Made by a program: the position numbers and the translations under genes
Shown here: positions 23,652 to 36,419 of the stretch, piece by piece
Numbering within the stretch: position 1 is the stretch's first letter
Layout of the letters: the number at the start of each line of letters is the position of its first letter
Assembly (NCBI GenBank): GCA_024220505.1
Contig: JAKZZE010000009.1
Location: 1,498,001 to 1,562,000 of the forward strand
Origin: Rhizopus arrhizus
Taxonomy: Eukaryota > Mucoromycota > Mucoromycetes > Mucorales > Rhizopodaceae
DNA: 64,000 bases
Direction: 5' to 3'
Notes under the pieces: model-generated
The model's input: only the letters and a program-made list of their open reading frames with translations
What the model was told of the DNA's origin: nothing
The model's database searches: none

Positions 23652-24322
23652 GGTTTCCCAGGAATGTCAGGTAAACTGTGTGATATGAAACCACGATTTA
23701 ATATAACTCAATTATATTGACCTTTCTCCAAACAGAATCTACAGAACTCACACGATTATTTTCGGAACAAGGTGTTCGGATACGGATTAGAAAAGAATCA
23801 AGAATAGCAAACAATTTGTCAATGTGAGACTCAAAGTAAAAAAAATAAAATCATGTCACAGTTTAATAATTTACAAATTTTATTAGTAAACGCCAGAGAG
23901 AAGCACAACAGTACGAAGCGTATGAACAAAATTTACAATATAGAAATCAAAGTACTATTCATCACAGGGAATACTACCATGATTACTATTGTCGTTCGCC
24001 AGATCACTTGGAGACTTGTGCCAAAAATAGAGATGATTGTGGAGATCAAAGATCAGTAAAGAGTAGCAAAGTCAGTATCATGTCCATGCAAAACCTCTTG
24101 TCCTCTGGTTCACCCAGTTCAACTCGACCTGCTGAATTTATGCCAGCCTCCCCTTCCTCTCCGTTTCCTCAGCACAATTCGTCATTTCAAAGAATATTAC
24201 CCCCACCTCTCCCTACAGTCTCGTATGTTCACGGATTATCTTATATTACAGGGTCTAGTTTTATTCAAAATGATACACATCGCCCACTTCCTGATTTGAT
24301 CAAGAGTAGGAACCACCAATGA
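22793..24322 (+). CDS. velvet-domain developmental regulator
   Basis: Velvet proteins are fungal transcription regulators with an NF-kappaB-like DNA-binding fold that control sporulation and secondary metabolism. The first exon begins at 22793, and the velvet domain begins near residue 42 with YSLTIRQQPQKARLC. Spliced exons then give DRRPLDPPPIVQL (23.03 kb), ATLIDPTNHNDIH (23.19 kb), GAFFIFSDISIRLEGIFRLK (23.37 kb), VISNVFQVYSPK (23.53 kb), FPGMSESTELTR (spanning two introns) and QGVRIRIRKE (23.77 kb). The order matches VosA/VelB/Ryp-type velvet domains. The last exon (about 23892-24322) is a Ser/Pro-rich tail with no domain. Six introns can be placed; one contains a T15-A32 tract. Which velvet subfamily it belongs to cannot be settled by eye. 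Confidence 0.9.
23603..23649 (+). repeat. T15-A32 snapback tract inside a velvet intron
   Basis: Fifteen T are followed directly by thirty-two A just upstream of the intron acceptor (ATAG). The transcript could fold back as a perfect U-A hairpin of up to 15 pairs beside the 3' splice site. Confidence 0.95.
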
Positions 24323-26696
24323 AAGCTCTAGATGATTCCTATTGAACAACCTTTATTGTACTTAAACAACTACAACATGAAATATATATAAATATGCCCA
24401 AGACAAGTTTAAAACTGTTACAATTAAATATCTCGATCTTATAACTATGCTGCCAAATATAATATATGCAATTGATCTTTGACTTTTTTTTTTAAATATT
24501 CCTATTTCCTTTCATCATTCCCCCTTTCTTTTTCTTTTTCAACCTATTAATATCACGATTATTTTATAAAACAATATATGAATTGGTTGCCCCTTAATAT
24601 TTAAAACTGATGGCATTTTTAATTTCAGACTTTATAAAAATAAAATGTAATGACTTTTACTTTGCACGATCCATCTTTCGAAAAAATAAAAAAGATAAAA
24701 TGTATCAAATTCTGTCCTTTATGCATTAATATGATTAAAAGAGAAGTGTCGAATTCTTTCCTTGTCTAAAAAGAGTACTTGTTCTACTTTGTGCCTTGAT
24801 GATGTAAAAAGGTACTATGATCTCAAGATAGAATGATAAGTTCAACAAAGTAAACTATTTAGTGAAGGCTTTTGCCCAACAATGCTAATCTAAAAGAAGT
24901 ATCTACAGGAAAAGGGAATGAGTGAATATGTATTCTATCAATGCAGTTCATTACGACATGTATACTCTATAAGTATATTTTAACTGATTGAAATATTTTA
25001 AAGTATTCTTGTCTTTTTGCTTTTATTTTCACAAGGAAATAGACTTGCCAACTTTTTTTTTTTTTAAAAAAAAAAGAAAAAAAAACGACGCGTATAGTAA
25101 CAGTATTATGCTTGAAAAGTAAATATATCGTAAGGTATGGCTATAAAACAAATAAAGTCAATGAAACAAGTGACTAACATCACTAAAAAATTTCCCAAGA
25201 CAATTTATTCTAGGCAACATGTTAGTTTATAAGCTCCATACCTTTCATTCTACCGTTTTCTTGTCAATACTCTTGACAAATCAGGCTCTGACATTAAGAA
25301 AAGCATCATGCAATACGTTTCGAAAAGAAGTACTCCATTTGAACTAATTTCTTTTTAAAAACAGGCATACTCATATTTTGGCTTTGTTAGTCTTCAAACA
25401 TCTACAATAAGATTATTCCCTAAGATGGCATGTGTACAAAGCAAACCATGAGCCAAGAATTAGAGGCAGGGTGATTGAGATCTTGAAAGAATGAATAGGT
25501 GTTCCTCGTGCAAAAAAAAATAAACTCCTTTGTAGTACATCAAATAGAAGCTGTACTATTCATAAAGCTCATAGTGGATACATATTTAAAGAAAAATATA
25601 TTTTAGTACACTCGTAAATAAAACGTCTTTGATCGTCCCCTTCAGCAGGTATTCCAGAACATTCTTCATATTAAGTTCATTTAATTGATCCATTGTCCAA
25701 ATCATCGAAACATGGCTGCACTAATAAGAAATAGAGTTTGTGGGAAAAAAAGGGGGAAGCAATCAATTTCCCCCTGGAACTTTTATATTAACCATGCTGC
25801 GTAACAATAGCATTACCTAAAATAAGCTGTCAAATAGAATAAACTTTTACTAGCTCTAATTGGGTTATCACTTCTTTGCAGTTGTTATTGTAAAAGGAGA
25901 AATAGATAGTCCTAGTACAAATGAAGTTAAAATAGTCTATCTTTTCTTTTCAAGTAGGTAAATTGCTATTTATAGTGAATACATGAGATCCTCTTTCTTT
26001 CACTTTCTCCTTGAACTCATAAATGAATCAAATAAAATCTAAATTATACTCAAGATTTTTTTTTACGTGTACTTAGCGTAATATATCAATCAAATATTTT
26101 TATGGACAAGTTGAATAATTTTTTCCATTTGATATCAAATTGTGATAGATACAGGCAACTATATACCGTTCATGACGTTTAATAAAATCATTTATTTACA
26201 AACCGTTATACAAAAGAAGTATTATAATTTAGTATAAAATCGTATAGAATATATTTGCTAAGGAGGGATGGTATTATTACAATTAAAGATTATCAAAGGA
26301 GTAAATATTCAAAATACGATACTGAAAGAAGAATATCCTCTTTTGCTCTTTGTTCAGACGTTGGCAAGTGCATTCCATAGAATGAAAAGGAGACAGATGT
26401 AGTCATTTAAAATATATTTGTATGGAAAGTATCCCTTTGACACTAAAAAGAAAACGTGCTAATCTCAAGCTTGGGCATGATGGTGCTTGAAAAACGTTCT
26501 AGTCACAACTCCTTAATCATTCAAAGCAAATAACGACTTGCTGTAAACGATGTAGATAGTAAGAAGCAGTAGATAAAGACAGGAAAACACAATTTAATGA
26601 TGCATAAGGCTACCGTATACTGTATATTTAAAGCTATTTTATTTGACATGATTTAAAGTAGCAGGATAATTAAAAGCAAAAATTATTCCGAGTATT
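24323..26696. other. intergenic, no gene seen
   Basis: About 2.4 kb of AT-rich spacer between convergent genes (velvet plus, GH31 minus). Frames are short. A T13-A10 snapback lies at 25053-25075. Nothing else is recognisable. Confidence 0.5.
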
Positions 26697-29443
26697 TTAT
26701 TTCGGCATGCTTATGTTGTTTTGCAGCTTTAGTCCATAGTAAACACAATTGTCTTTATCATCTACAAATCGAGGAAGCTTTCTGCTTGGTTGATTTTCAA
26801 CCAAATTTGATTCTTCATCCAGTACTTCAAAAATCAACTTTCTCGTTTCACTTGCAATGGGACAAGTGACCCAAACAGTATCATAGTATGGAAAGTACCC
26901 ATCTTTAACTATCTCCAATCCTACATGAATTTCCGTCTCGCTTTCCTCCATCCATACATGAATTTCAGCATATGCATTTCCTGTTTCATGATATAGAGTA
27001 TCTCCATCATCTTCATATAACACAAGAGTCTTTCTGGTGTATTCTCTATCAGCAGTAGCCATACCATCAAAGCGCTCAGGAAATATTTGAACACGACGAT
27101 CATCATCTGGGGATTCATGGACGTTCATCATTGCTTTTCCAAAGCATATCAGTGATCCTTCCTTGACAAAAATAGGCGCCGCTTCATCTTTCAATTCTGC
27201 TGGTACTTCTATCCACTGCCCAGCATCCTCAGTCGTCTTGTAATACTTGCCTGTTTGATAATGATACCAAGCAGAATTAGATGGTAGATAGAGCCGCCGG
27301 GAGTTCTCTCCTGGCTGATAAACTGGAGCCACCAACAAGGATGGCCCCAGCATAAACTCAAATTGCTGCTCATACGTGTTAACATCATGCTGATGACCAT
27401 ACAATAAAGGTCTTATCAGTGGCTGTGATCGATAATAAACATAGTGCACATATAGCGTGTATAAATATGGAATCATTCGGTAGCGAAATTGCAAGGAAGA
27501 TCGTATTATAGGCAGCATATCAGGAAACTATTTTAAATAAAACTAAGATTTAAACTGACTATACTATATCATATTTAAATTATACCATCCACAGCTCAGT
27601 AATTATATCATCTGTGTTCCATGAATGTACGCAAAATCTGGGCCAGAATATGCCTTGTTGAACCCAGCGGACTAGCATTTCTGGATCAGGATGAGGACCT
27701 GCAAACCCCCCTACATCGTGACCGTATCCAGCAGGCATACCACACAAGCTTGCACCTAATCCCATTGGTATATTGTACTTTACTGTATTCCAGCAAGTCG
27801 TATTATCGCCACTCCAAGTTTGAGTCACTAACTGGTTTGAATAGGGTGTGGCCGACCTGGTAATTAAGAATGGTCTCTGAAATGGATCATGATCTTGCAG
27901 TGCCTCATAAGATGCTTGAATCATCAGCAAGGTTTGTAATGGAGTTCCAACTTCTTTGATCGTGGATTGTTTGTTTGGAATGGTAGGCCCATAGACATAA
28001 GAGTTTAGATTACCTTTAGGCTTCAAAAGTTTCAGGAAGCTATACGGAAGAATTTCGCAAGCATACATGTGGCCGTCGTCAGCCACTGTAAACTCGTTAT
28101 TGTCTAACCACAAAAGAAACCCTTTGCTTAACAATTCTGATTTTATGCGTGATTTCCAATAATTATAGCCTGCTTTACTGGAAAAGTCTATATAACTTGC
28201 TGCTCCCATTGTATTGCGGCCACCGCGCCATTGCATGACTTCACTTGGTTTGTTGTTCTCGGTATCCCAGATAAACCCACCTTCCTGCTTGACCTGATTG
28301 AAATCTGGATGAATATCCTTCAATAGCCATGGCTTTACATTAGCAAAGATACGAATACCAGAGTTCTTTAGAGTTTTTGCAAGTTCTTCTGGATTAGGAA
28401 AACGTGAGTGATTCCACGTGAAAACACATCGATCGCCTTTATCATTTACAGTGTAGCCAGAAGATAAATGGATTCCATCACAAGGAATTTGATGAATCTT
28501 ACAATTCTCCACGAATTCTTTGATTCTCTCTTGAGCATTTTCGGCTTCTGTATAACTCATAGAAGATGCAAGGTAGCCAAAGGAATATCTTGGAGGAAGG
28601 TGTCTTGGCGTGCCAGTAATATGCGAGTAACCCTGAACTACAGAGCTCACTTCTGGACCAAATATCATGTAATAATCCAAAGGACCGACTTCAGAATTAT
28701 AGTAAACACAGGGTTTCCACATCTAAACGTAAAAAAAAAAGCATTGGTTATTTTCATATAAACCATTCAAAAAAAAAGTTTACTGCGTCCAATTCTTGAC
28801 CAAAATTGATTTTTGCTTTTGAGAAATTATTATAATAAATGCCATACGCACGCTTTGTTTCACGAGATAAACATGTATAAAATGGACAAAACTTGTAGAG
28901 AGGATCCTGTGTTTCAGCATCATATCCCATACAATCGAGCCTTTCAAGTACAAAACTCCGACCACTTAAATTAAACGAACCGGTGCGTTCACCTAATCCA
29001 TAATAAAGGCTACCTTCATATTTGCGCTGATAATGCCATTTATCACTTGTTGACTTATCAAAAGCATAAGATCTATACATCAAGTCTTCTGCGAATGCGC
29101 TTGCTGAATAAATATCAGTGTCTTTTGCTGAGTACCACTTTAACTGAAAAGCAGGCAATATTGTAACAACTAAACGGATGCTTGCTGTCTGAAACTCCAA
29201 GGAACTACTTTCAGATCCATCATCCAATATCGAATTGATTGACTTTACTATAATGCCTTTAACCATACTGCTAGTTATTTCATTTTTTGTCTGCTTGGCT
29301 GCCTCGCTTGCTGTCAGATATTGGACACGAGCTATGGAGTTTGTCACGAAAGTGATCGTTATTGAATGGCCGTCATTGTTTTCAAATATAAAAGGATGTT
29401 CCTGCCCCTTTAGCTGGAAGCCTTCAGAAACGTGCTGACGCAT
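26697..29443 (-). CDS. glycoside hydrolase family 31 (alpha-glucosidase type), cytosolic
   Basis: Three exons (29443-28784, 28722-27586, 27527-26697) give 875 residues. The N-terminal galactose-mutarotase-like domain contains SLYYGLGERTGSFNLSGR. The (beta/alpha)8 barrel begins around HLPPRYSFGYLASS. The nucleophile motif is LLWLDNNEFTV; many GH31 enzymes have WxDMNE, so this belongs to the group with DNNE. The acid/base motif is TWSGDNTTCW, followed by GHDVGGFAGPHPDPEMLVRW. The C-terminal beta domains include FMLGPSLLVAPVYQPG. No signal peptide follows the start MRQHVSEGFQ, so the enzyme is probably intracellular. The likely role is release of alpha-linked glucose or a similar sugar from glycans; exact substrate unknown. 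A near-continuous run of about 24 A (plus strand) lies just upstream of the start. Confidence 0.93.
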
Positions 29444-29460
29444 AATAATCAAAGAGTAAA

Positions 29461-29493
<33 letters not shown>

Positions 29494-29843
29494 ATTACTT
29501 TGATACATGTTTGTATGACAAACGATTAACGCGTGATCTACACTATTTTTATCAATTATTGGGAAAAGAAGCATAACAGATTTAATAAAAAGTGGCAAGA
29601 AAAGAGATCCGAATAGAAAGCAAAGAAAATACCTAAGTAAACATAAAATTATATACAGAAAAGTTAGATACGTTTTTGTTTGAGTTGTTTAGTATACTTT
29701 TATGAAGGTGAGAATGATCAATATATGTATAAAATTGAAATAATAAAAAAGAAAAAACCGAATACAAATTCAAATACTACCATCACTCTTGTTACATACG
29801 GCACTCATGCGTGATCCCATAGGAAAACTGTCATCACAGCCAA

Positions 29844-31075
29844 TTATATCAAGATATTGAACAGACAACTAAACATGAGAAGTTGCTGGTTTCTAGGGTG
29901 ATGTGCTGGACTTTGGCCTTGTAGATTATGAGAATGCTCGCGAGGTCTTTTTGATTGTTGAGAAACGCCACATCTAAGCCTTTCCGGGATCTGGCCATTT
30001 TCGCGAAGCAAACAATCACTATGCAACATGTTGAGACAGGCAGCTAAGTCGCGACTCTAGAGGCAAAATTGTTCCCTATTGTCTGCATCCCCATTCTTAT
30101 TAACCTCAGGCACTTAGCAGTTTTGATTTGTACATCTTAATAGGCCGTGTCTCATAACTTGAGGGAGGGCTTATCTTCTATCATTACGAGAATTCGGTGC
30201 CATTCGAAATGTCCCCAAGGTCATTTCTTCACAATATGGATAGCATTTGACTGTTTGGAATTCATCAACCAGAAGAACATGGAAACTATCCTTCTGGAGG
30301 GGTCTTTGAAAACCCACACCACGAATGAACTCATGAAACCTGGAGTCTGATCAGACTAGTTTCCTATCAAAAAGGTAGTATCATCGCCAAACTTTCGATT
30401 TAAGTTGACAACCAGAGAATGGTCAACCATTTGGTTTCTGAAATAATGCGATAGTCGAAACTTTTGATGAATCGGATGGGTAGTAGCATCGTTGGTTAAT
30501 GCATTTACATAATAAGTCTGAAGAACAGCAGTATACTCTGAGTGACTCTAAGAAAGACCAACATAATCTTCCTATAGCAAATCTGGAATGAACTAGGACA
30601 CATTCAGCTTGAGCACTAAATGAATACGGCGATACCTTCTTGACTTACGAATTCTGTCTTACTGTGGCTTTATGTATCTGTACTGGATGTTTTTTTTTTG
30701 AATGGTAGAATCCTTATGAACGCAGTAGAGTAAGTCTCTTCTTCCAGGATCAACAACTATACAATGTTCTTCTAGTCCTCGCTGATTTGCTAAAGGTAGA
30801 GTGTTTATATATGGAATAGGTTCAGCCTGAACAGTAAATCTTGAAGAGTAACAACCTTGAGCATCAACTCTCTTTTTGAGAACAGCTACTCCAAATCCAT
30901 CAGTCTAAATAATTACACGGAATTATAGATTACGGTTTTCTTGAATTGGAAAAGCCTAGCACGCAAAATTGACTACCTGATTCCAAAAATCATTTATCAT
31001 CAACATTTGTTCACGAATGCCCAAGGATATTTTAATGTAAGAACTTGCTATCCATGGTAGATACTTCTAAACATG
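29844..31075 (-). pseudogene. Fanzor/TnpB-like (OrfB-type) RNA-guided nuclease pseudogene, copy 2
   Basis: A second, independent remnant on the minus strand. The first recognisable pieces are SSYIKISLGIREQML (about 31040) and TDGFGVAVLKKR (about 30900). RuvC-I CIVVDPGRRDLLYC lies at about 30755, the FGDDTTFLIGN block (stop replaces W) at about 30385, RuvC-II VLLVDEFQT at about 30270, zinc-ribbon pairs CYPYC and RCTNQNC at about 30250 and 30130, and RuvC-III SRDLAACLNM at about 30045. All three acidic catalytic residues can therefore still be seen, but many stops and frame changes separate them. The tail (30029-29844) is open and basic. Compared with copy 1 this one is 5'-truncated but keeps the 3' end, and the residues differ enough that it is not a recent duplicate. 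Confidence 0.7.
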
Positions 31076-31309
31076 TTATATATCTTTTTTAATAGTTCCG
31101 CAGCATTTTGTTTAGAAAAATATCAATTTGCATACTTCAAGTTTATGCGGAAAGTTAGCTTTAAGTATTAAATTTTGCTCATACAGTATATAAATTTAGA
31201 TGTATGCTATAATTTACCCAACCTCTTCCTTCTGTAATCCCTTTGGTCTCTGTCATGTTAAAGTCAAAAACAACATTTTTATTATTATATTCAATTATAA
31301 AGCAATTCT

Positions 31310-31861
31310 CTAATCATCATCGTCTTCTTCAACTTGCATTGGTGATTCAGCAAAACCAGAAGGAAGAAAATTTGTGCTCTTGGAAGACATACCCACTGCT
31401 GGTTGCTTGGTTTTCTTACTTTGTGCCTTTCTCTTCTCTTTTGCTTCAATCTTTGCCTGCTTTTCTTGCTCTTTTAGTTCTTCTTTTAGTCTTCGTCTCT
31501 GCTCTTTTTCGGCTATCTTTTGAGCCTTTTCTTCCATTCTCAATCTCTTCTTTTCTGCCTTTTCTGCCTTTTCGGCATTAATCTCTTCTGCTGGTCTTTT
31601 CTTTTTGTATTTTCTAATATCTCCTCTTGCGCCTGGACCACCTGCCGAAGCTTCCTTGGGTATTTTTTTTCGACCTGGCACATTTTTTGTTGTGGGAGGG
31701 TATCTTGGTTTGGATTTGTTTCGGTTTGGAATAAATTCATCTTCTATCAAAGGAGTTGTAGTTTCGGAAAGTCGTTTTGTAAAATATGGATGTAATAACC
31801 CAATAATGTCTTTTTCAGATGTTACTGGTAAGAAGTTTGGTGGAGGTTGGTACTTTAACAT
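31310..31861 (-). CDS. conserved-looking Lys/Glu-rich coiled-coil protein, unknown
   Basis: A single open frame of 183 codons starting MLKYQPPPNFLPVTSEKD. The first 50 residues look folded (IIGLLHPYFTKRL). Residues 75-150 are highly charged with heptad-like EKAEKAEKKRLRMEEKAQK, expected to form one long helix or coiled coil. It ends in an acidic tail (VEEDDDD). Several KKR/KRK clusters suggest a nuclear or nucleolar location. I do not recognise the family. It lies 176 bp downstream of SPT7 on the same strand. The composition argues for a real gene, but no homology supports it here. Confidence 0.55.
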   Translation of the reverse strand: MLKYQPPPNFLPVTSEKDIIGLLHPYFTKRLSETTTPLIEDEFIPNRNKSKPRYPPTTKNVPGRKKIPKEASAGGPGARGDIRKYKKKRPAEEINAEKAEKAEKKRLRMEEKAQKIAEKEQRRRLKEELKEQEKQAKIEAKEKRKAQSKKTKQPAVGMSSKSTNFLPSGFAESPMQVEEDDDD

Positions 31862-32037
31862 TTTTTCTATGTAAAAAGAAAGAGGTTATGGATACTGTAT
31901 TATCTAATGCAGGTAAGCATGGCTTAAAACAAATTACCTTTAGTAGCACTACAAATAAAGCTGATTTAGTACAAAAAATTTAATACAGACATTCTATTCT
32001 ACTTACAGCTTATTAACGCTTAATTTTTCTTTTTTTC

Positions 32038-35000
32038 CTAGCAGTAAACTAGCAGATATCTAATATTATGGACGTGAGTTGAGTTGATTTCAATGCAATA
32101 ACAGTTAGTATCCCCTACGTTCAATGTATCAAGAGAGTATTCTTTGTCTAAACCCATACTTTTAAACCCGAAATAGTCTTCACCAAGTTCTTCACCAAAT
32201 GAACCACTAAAAACCATATCTATTATTAAATTCTGTACAAAAAAGAGTAGGAAATTAGAGATATTTACGTGATATAAGTCTCTTCATCATTTAGTAAACT
32301 CTCTTCATCTTCTGGTGCCCTCTCACCAGGATTCTAATAAAAAAAAAGCATATAAGCTACAGAAAACAAAACAAAAATCTCTCCTCCTTTTTTATTACTA
32401 CAAACTTACAGATAGAACGTCTTGATATGATGTTTGTAACTTGCTATATAGATCCTCTAGCCTGTACATATTTCTCTCAACATCATCTTGAACATACATT
32501 TCTAACTCAGACAAATGCGTGACACCATTTTCATATAAAGTGTGCAACACCATATCCTATGTGTATTTTCTTGAGCAAAACTTGTAACGTTTACCAAAGG
32601 ATTAAACAATTACTTACATCTCCAGTCATTTTATGTCCATAGTCATCCCAATAAGTGCGTATAGTTTTGCCAATATTTGTCATATAGTCTATCATAATAT
32701 CTGATAATATATTCATCGCTCCTATTTTTGCTCCTTCAAAACCAGCATGTGTGAGTAGTTTAGATACAACCCTTTGACACATCTGGTAGCCGGATTCATT
32801 GTTTAAACAAAGAGGTGGTATCTCAGACAAATTTCGATCTACAGGAGGAAGACGAAGAATTTTATTGTCCAAGGAAGCATCTACATCAATCGATGAAGCA
32901 AGTGTTGAAATCTAACAAGCAGAAAGAGTTATTTTTTTTACTGTATTTTTCTTTTCAAGTATTGCTTACAGGTATATTGTTGCGGATAGCATTACACTTT
33001 GCATAAGTTAGTCTTAACTTTTCCAATGTATGAATATTCTTATCAATCATGGGTGCTAAACCATAATCTGGAAACACAAGTTCTGGATATACATCAAATG
33101 AAGGTGGAGACAATTTTTCAGATAATTCATCATCTGCATCATTTTCAATTTCCCTTTCGACTTTTGATTCAAAGATGTCTTCTGGTACTCCATCTATTTC
33201 AGGTATACCGCTCGTAAATCTATAATCAGGCAAAAATAAATTGGTCTTGGCTGAATCATCTGTAGATTTATCAAGTTTTGTAATCTTTTTAGAAAAGAAG
33301 GCATCCAAATTTTCGTCATCACTTGAATCTAGATCAAAAATATCATAGGCAGATGTATTACTCGGTCTGTGATCAATCCATTTGAGGAGCTTATCGTTTT
33401 CACATCTTATAAGTTTAATAACTGATTCTGGCTTATCGTGCAGATGCTGTATAGCAGAAAATCTTTCCATGTCCAATCCAGATCTAACAAGAGCTTCTCT
33501 CTCACTAAATGGAAATTGGTATTGTTTTTCAATATCAGTCTATCATTAGAGGATACAAGTTAGATTCAGATGCTTTTATATACAATTATTCGTGGTATTT
33601 ACTGTAAATTTGGCCCTTGTCTTTTTTGTTTTGTCTCTCCATATCTGATCTTGCAATTCACCCATATCCGCATCAATTTCGTCACCAAGCTTCTTGTCTT
33701 CTTGTTCAAGATCTACATTATCATCTCCCTCCTGATTCTTAACGGTTTTACCGCCGTATGATTTCTGAGAAATACCAATATCAGACACACTTTCCGCATC
33801 ACTATTATTGCCTGGTACTGCACTAGATCCACGTGTAAGTGACCTTTCCCTTGAGCGACGATCCGGCGTAGAAGAAAGGGGTCCACTTTTTGAAGAGACC
33901 ATATGCTTTCCTGAAGACTAGAAGGAAAAAATTGAACTTTCTTCCTCACAGAACCTCTAATGATACTTACTTTCTTGGATGGACGTTTCTGGGGCTCATT
34001 ATCTTCGTCTTCGCTCATTTCATCACCTTCTTCTTCGATTTCATTTTCTAGTCTTTCTTTTATAGAAATGTCAGGAACCCTCAATAAAAGCCTCTCTGTT
34101 TTTCTTCTCATTGCAATAGCATGCTTTCTATATTCACTTGCCTACAGAAAGAAATGTATGAGCTATACATGTTCGCGTCATATTTTAAAATACATACAGA
34201 GTTTGTGTTATACATCAAGCAATTATCATATATTAAGTATAAATCATCGGCAAATTCCTTTTTTGATCTGTAACAAAGATTTTTCATTTTCTTTGTCACT
34301 GTCCCAAGATCCATGGGATTCTTGATCACTACAAAAAAGAGTAAATTCAGGTTTCTCTCTTATGTGCGCAATACTATATACCATCAAAATAATCAGGTGC
34401 TTCACGTTTACTAACTTTGTTTAAAAAGGGTGTCGAATGTTCAGTGTAGTTTTTTAGATCTGTCAATACTTTTTCGCATGCTTCATATAGCTCTTCTTGT
34501 CCAACTCTTTCATCGTTTGCCCATTTGGATCGATGCGGCTTAAAATCAGACAATAAATTTTGCAATTCTCGATCTGACAGTGATGTCTTTTCTCTGTTTG
34601 CAACAATTCCTTGAAGTAAATACTATAATGTAATATAAGTATATGTGAAAGGATTACATAGTGAGGTTACTTTTAAATTGAAATTCCCATCTGCATTAAA
34701 CATAGATAGCTTTTACATAATTGTGAGTTGAACATAATCAAAATCGAAAAGGTACTTTTTTTTTTTTTTTTTTTTTTTTTACCGATTTAGCTGTTGAATT
34801 CTCCTTCTCTTCTTCTGCTTCATTCAATTCTTCTTGAGCTTCATATTCCTGTTGAATGTATAACTTAGTACCAAAAATTTGTTTATAAGAGCATGCTATA
34901 TGTACCTCAAGTTTACGTTGCTCAACCATGGCTGCTCTATCAAGCTCTAAAGTACGAAATATGTCTACTACAGGCACATTATCTGCTGCTGTTACTATTT

Positions 35001-35652
35001 CTTCTAATGCCTTATCACTTCCATTTTGAACTACTTTTTTGTCTATTTAATAACATGATTATTGAAAGAGCAGGTTCAGTTTACCATTTTTTGTATCTGT
35101 TTTTACTTCATTGCCATTGTTCATTATGTCTTCTACATTTGAATCTTTGTTATCTTTCCTTTCTTCATTATTGACATCTTCCATAGTCTCTGTATCGTCC
35201 ATGTCCATATCATTTTCAGCTAGATCAGCTGAATCTGTAGTTGAAATATATAGTTCTTTTGCATGAACATGCGTCTCTATATATTGTTTCCAACTCTCTG
35301 AAATTTCAGACTCTTCTGGCAGCTGCAAATATTTTGCTTCATTCAAAAGGCTTTCTAAAGGAATTCGCTGGCAACAAGTTTTATTGGTGTGAAATAGGTG
35401 AGGTATGAACTGCTCGAATAACATTGATCTAACTCTAGAAACTGTTGTTGTTAATTTATTAAATTTTGTATCTTCTATTTTCTCTTTTTGGCTAATGAAG
35501 GCAATCCAAGTTGCAATTGAGTTAGATGCACTTTCAAAATAGGTTGATTCCTTTGTAGTTAAAAATTGCTTGTGCATTTCATTTCTTTGAATGTATTTTG
35601 CTAGTACAAATGATACTGGCAGCCATGGAGTAAGCTTTTGTTCTAAATTCAT
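32038..35652 (-). CDS. SPT7: SAGA complex subunit SPT7 (bromodomain plus histone fold)
   Basis: Scaffold of the SAGA co-activator. The protein starts [16 protein letters not shown] (35652). An acidic region follows ([17 protein letters not shown]), then the bromodomain at about 34.45-34.15 kb: [34 protein letters not shown], and [15 protein letters not shown] with the acetyl-lysine-binding Asn. The middle part is acidic and disordered (33.9-33.6 kb). Next comes a conserved segment ([15 protein letters not shown]), and near the C-terminus an H2A-like histone fold (bromodomain-associated domain) at 32.8-32.6 kb: [19 protein letters not shown], then [16 protein letters not shown]. This is the arrangement of Spt7, which pairs with TAF10. 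At least eight short introns are present; boundaries are approximate, as is the last exon (stop 32038). A T run of about 25 sits in one intron at about 34757. Confidence 0.9.
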
Positions 35653-36419
35653 TCTTTTACAGGCAAGTACACAGATACACACAATAACAACAATAACAAA
35701 AAAAAAAAAAGGTGAATTTCAAAAATGATCATTTTGAACATATTTAAACCCAGACATACGTATTTAAAATTCAGACAAATACGTTTTTCTTTGGGATAAA
35801 TACAACTATCAAAATCAGACTTTTTATATTTTATTTCAGACACATATGAAAGTAATTCAGAAGATCTTTTTTCAGGCAATTAATATCATTAGCTTTAAAG
35901 AGCATCGCTCTATACTTTTTTTAAACAGAGAAAGAGAAGGTGGTCTCGAATTTGAATTATCTTCAAGTGAAAGCAGTGTGTTAATATTTCAGTATGGGGC
36001 TTGTTTGACATATCATTATTACATAACCACTGATGATTGATATATTGAAATTGAGCAGCCTTATTCTCTTAGAAAATGCAAAAGTTGATATTTATTGCAT
36101 TTACTCCTTTTTTGTTTCTTGTTTTCATTGCCCATTTTTTTGTATATCAAACATATAAATGTACGAATCGAGGATTCTCGAAAAGATGCGTACAGTGAAA
36201 GAAAAAAGATGAAAAATTTCTTTGCATTAATGATATCATCAAGAGAAGGGGACGATGACAATAACAGTAAGGAAAACGATTGGCGATGTGATGCGTCCAG
36301 ATGGAAAAGGCGAGATGTCTGTGATCGACGGCTTCGGGGCAAGTTGCTTCCTTAAGAAAGCATTCTCTTTTGTAACTAGCGTATCTCAGCATGGGCAGTA
36401 GCTAAATCTGCCTGACGTT
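35653..36419. other. intergenic, no supported gene
   Basis: Spacer upstream of SPT7. An 86-codon frame at 36095-36355 (plus) begins with a hydrophobic segment but lacks any motif or homology and is not called. The SPT7 promoter should lie in the first few hundred bases. Confidence 0.4.

Noticed and set aside
36095..36355. 86-codon plus-strand frame with a hydrophobic start
   Set aside because: Antisense frames are equally open and there is no homology or splice support.
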